Assembly (NCBI GenBank): GCA_025356915.1
Contig: JANXQG010000174.1
Location: 1-6,353 of the forward strand
DNA: 6,353 bases
Origin: Planctomycetota bacterium
GTDB lineage: Bacteria; Planctomycetota; Planctomycetia; Pirellulales; Thermoguttaceae
Reading direction: 5' to 3'
Position numbers and translations under genes: made by a program. Shown piece by piece: positions 6,203 to 6,353 of the stretch. The notes beneath the pieces are model-generated. The model saw only the letters and a program-made list of their open reading frames with translations, searched no databases and was not told where the DNA came from. Numbering within the stretch: position 1 is the first letter of the stretch; each line of letters opens with the position of its first letter.

Positions 6203-6353
6203 ACCGCGCCGGCCACCTTGCCAAGTTCGCTCAAAGCGATGTGGACCTCGGTAGCGATCAATTCCTCGCCGAGGCCCACGCGCACGGCCTCATGGGCACG
6301 TTCGAGCGAAGCGCCGGACAACCGCAACGACTCGCTGCAACGCACCGCCGTGC
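6148..6353 (-). CDS. mnmE: tRNA modification GTPase MnmE, C-terminal end (partial)
   Basis: On the - strand the frame is open from the right window edge to TAG at 6150-6148 and gives 68 residues. The end, GEELIATEVHIALSELGKVAGAVYTEDVLDHIFSRFCIGK, is the hallmark MnmE C-terminus, with the conserved FCIGK. MnmE works with MnmG to add the aminomethyl-type modification to wobble uridine-34 of certain tRNAs, in the cytoplasm. Only part of the C-terminal helical domain is visible; the G domain and N-terminal folate-binding domain lie beyond the window. An in-frame GTG at 6345 is an internal Val, not a start. Its 3' end abuts the truncated PmoA-like ORF, which overlaps it antisense over 6148-6202. 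Confidence 0.9.
   Translation of the reverse strand, partial: TAVRCSESLRLSGASLERAHEAVRVGLGEELIATEVHIALSELGKVAGAVYTEDVLDHIFSRFCIGK

Overview
The window looks like chromosomal DNA from a member of the Planctomycetota, possibly Pirellulales-like. This is inferred from gene content and style: an exported HEAT-repeat protein, a large low-complexity lipoprotein, a secreted SGNH hydrolase next to a PmoA-like (DUF6807) gene, moderately high GC, and mostly weak or absent Shine-Dalgarno sites. No rRNA, tRNA, CRISPR array or transposase was seen, and no diagnostic marker proves the taxonomy.

Layout. Positions 1-75 are a tandem array of the heptamer GTTAGGA, cut by the window edge. A 22-bp perfect inverted repeat follows (112-133 / 158-179). 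Then comes a + strand gene (231-2573) for an exported protein with TPR-like, HEAT-like and degenerate receiver-like regions. It converges on a - strand lipoprotein gene (2621-4180), which carries an in-frame copy of a GC-rich palindromic dispersed repeat. The 226-bp divergent region 4181-4406 holds a perfect TATAAT box that probably drives ispF (about 4407-4889, +), a MEP-pathway isoprenoid enzyme. Next is a probable two-gene + strand unit: a secreted SGNH/GDSL hydrolase (5009-5827) and, 15 nt later, a PmoA/DUF6807-like ORF (5843-6202). The last gene is the 3' end of mnmE on the - strand (6148 to the right edge).

The two most informative oddities concern gene integrity. First, ispF has no ATG, GTG or TTG in frame upstream of its catalytic metal ligands. 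It must start at a non-canonical codon (ACG 4407 or CTG 4416), or be joined by a frameshift to the out-of-frame ATG at 4379; one A fewer in the AAAA at 4400-4403 would restore a perfect in-frame ATG start. Second, the PmoA-like ORF loses family resemblance right after its HHHGLM motif (about 6121) and then reads antisense through the end of mnmE. It is a gene remnant left by a deletion or rearrangement, or an assembly junction. Nothing seen amounts to a new multi-gene defence or mobile system. The genes appear to be housekeeping (ispF, mnmE) mixed with cell-envelope and secreted proteins typical of planctomycetes.
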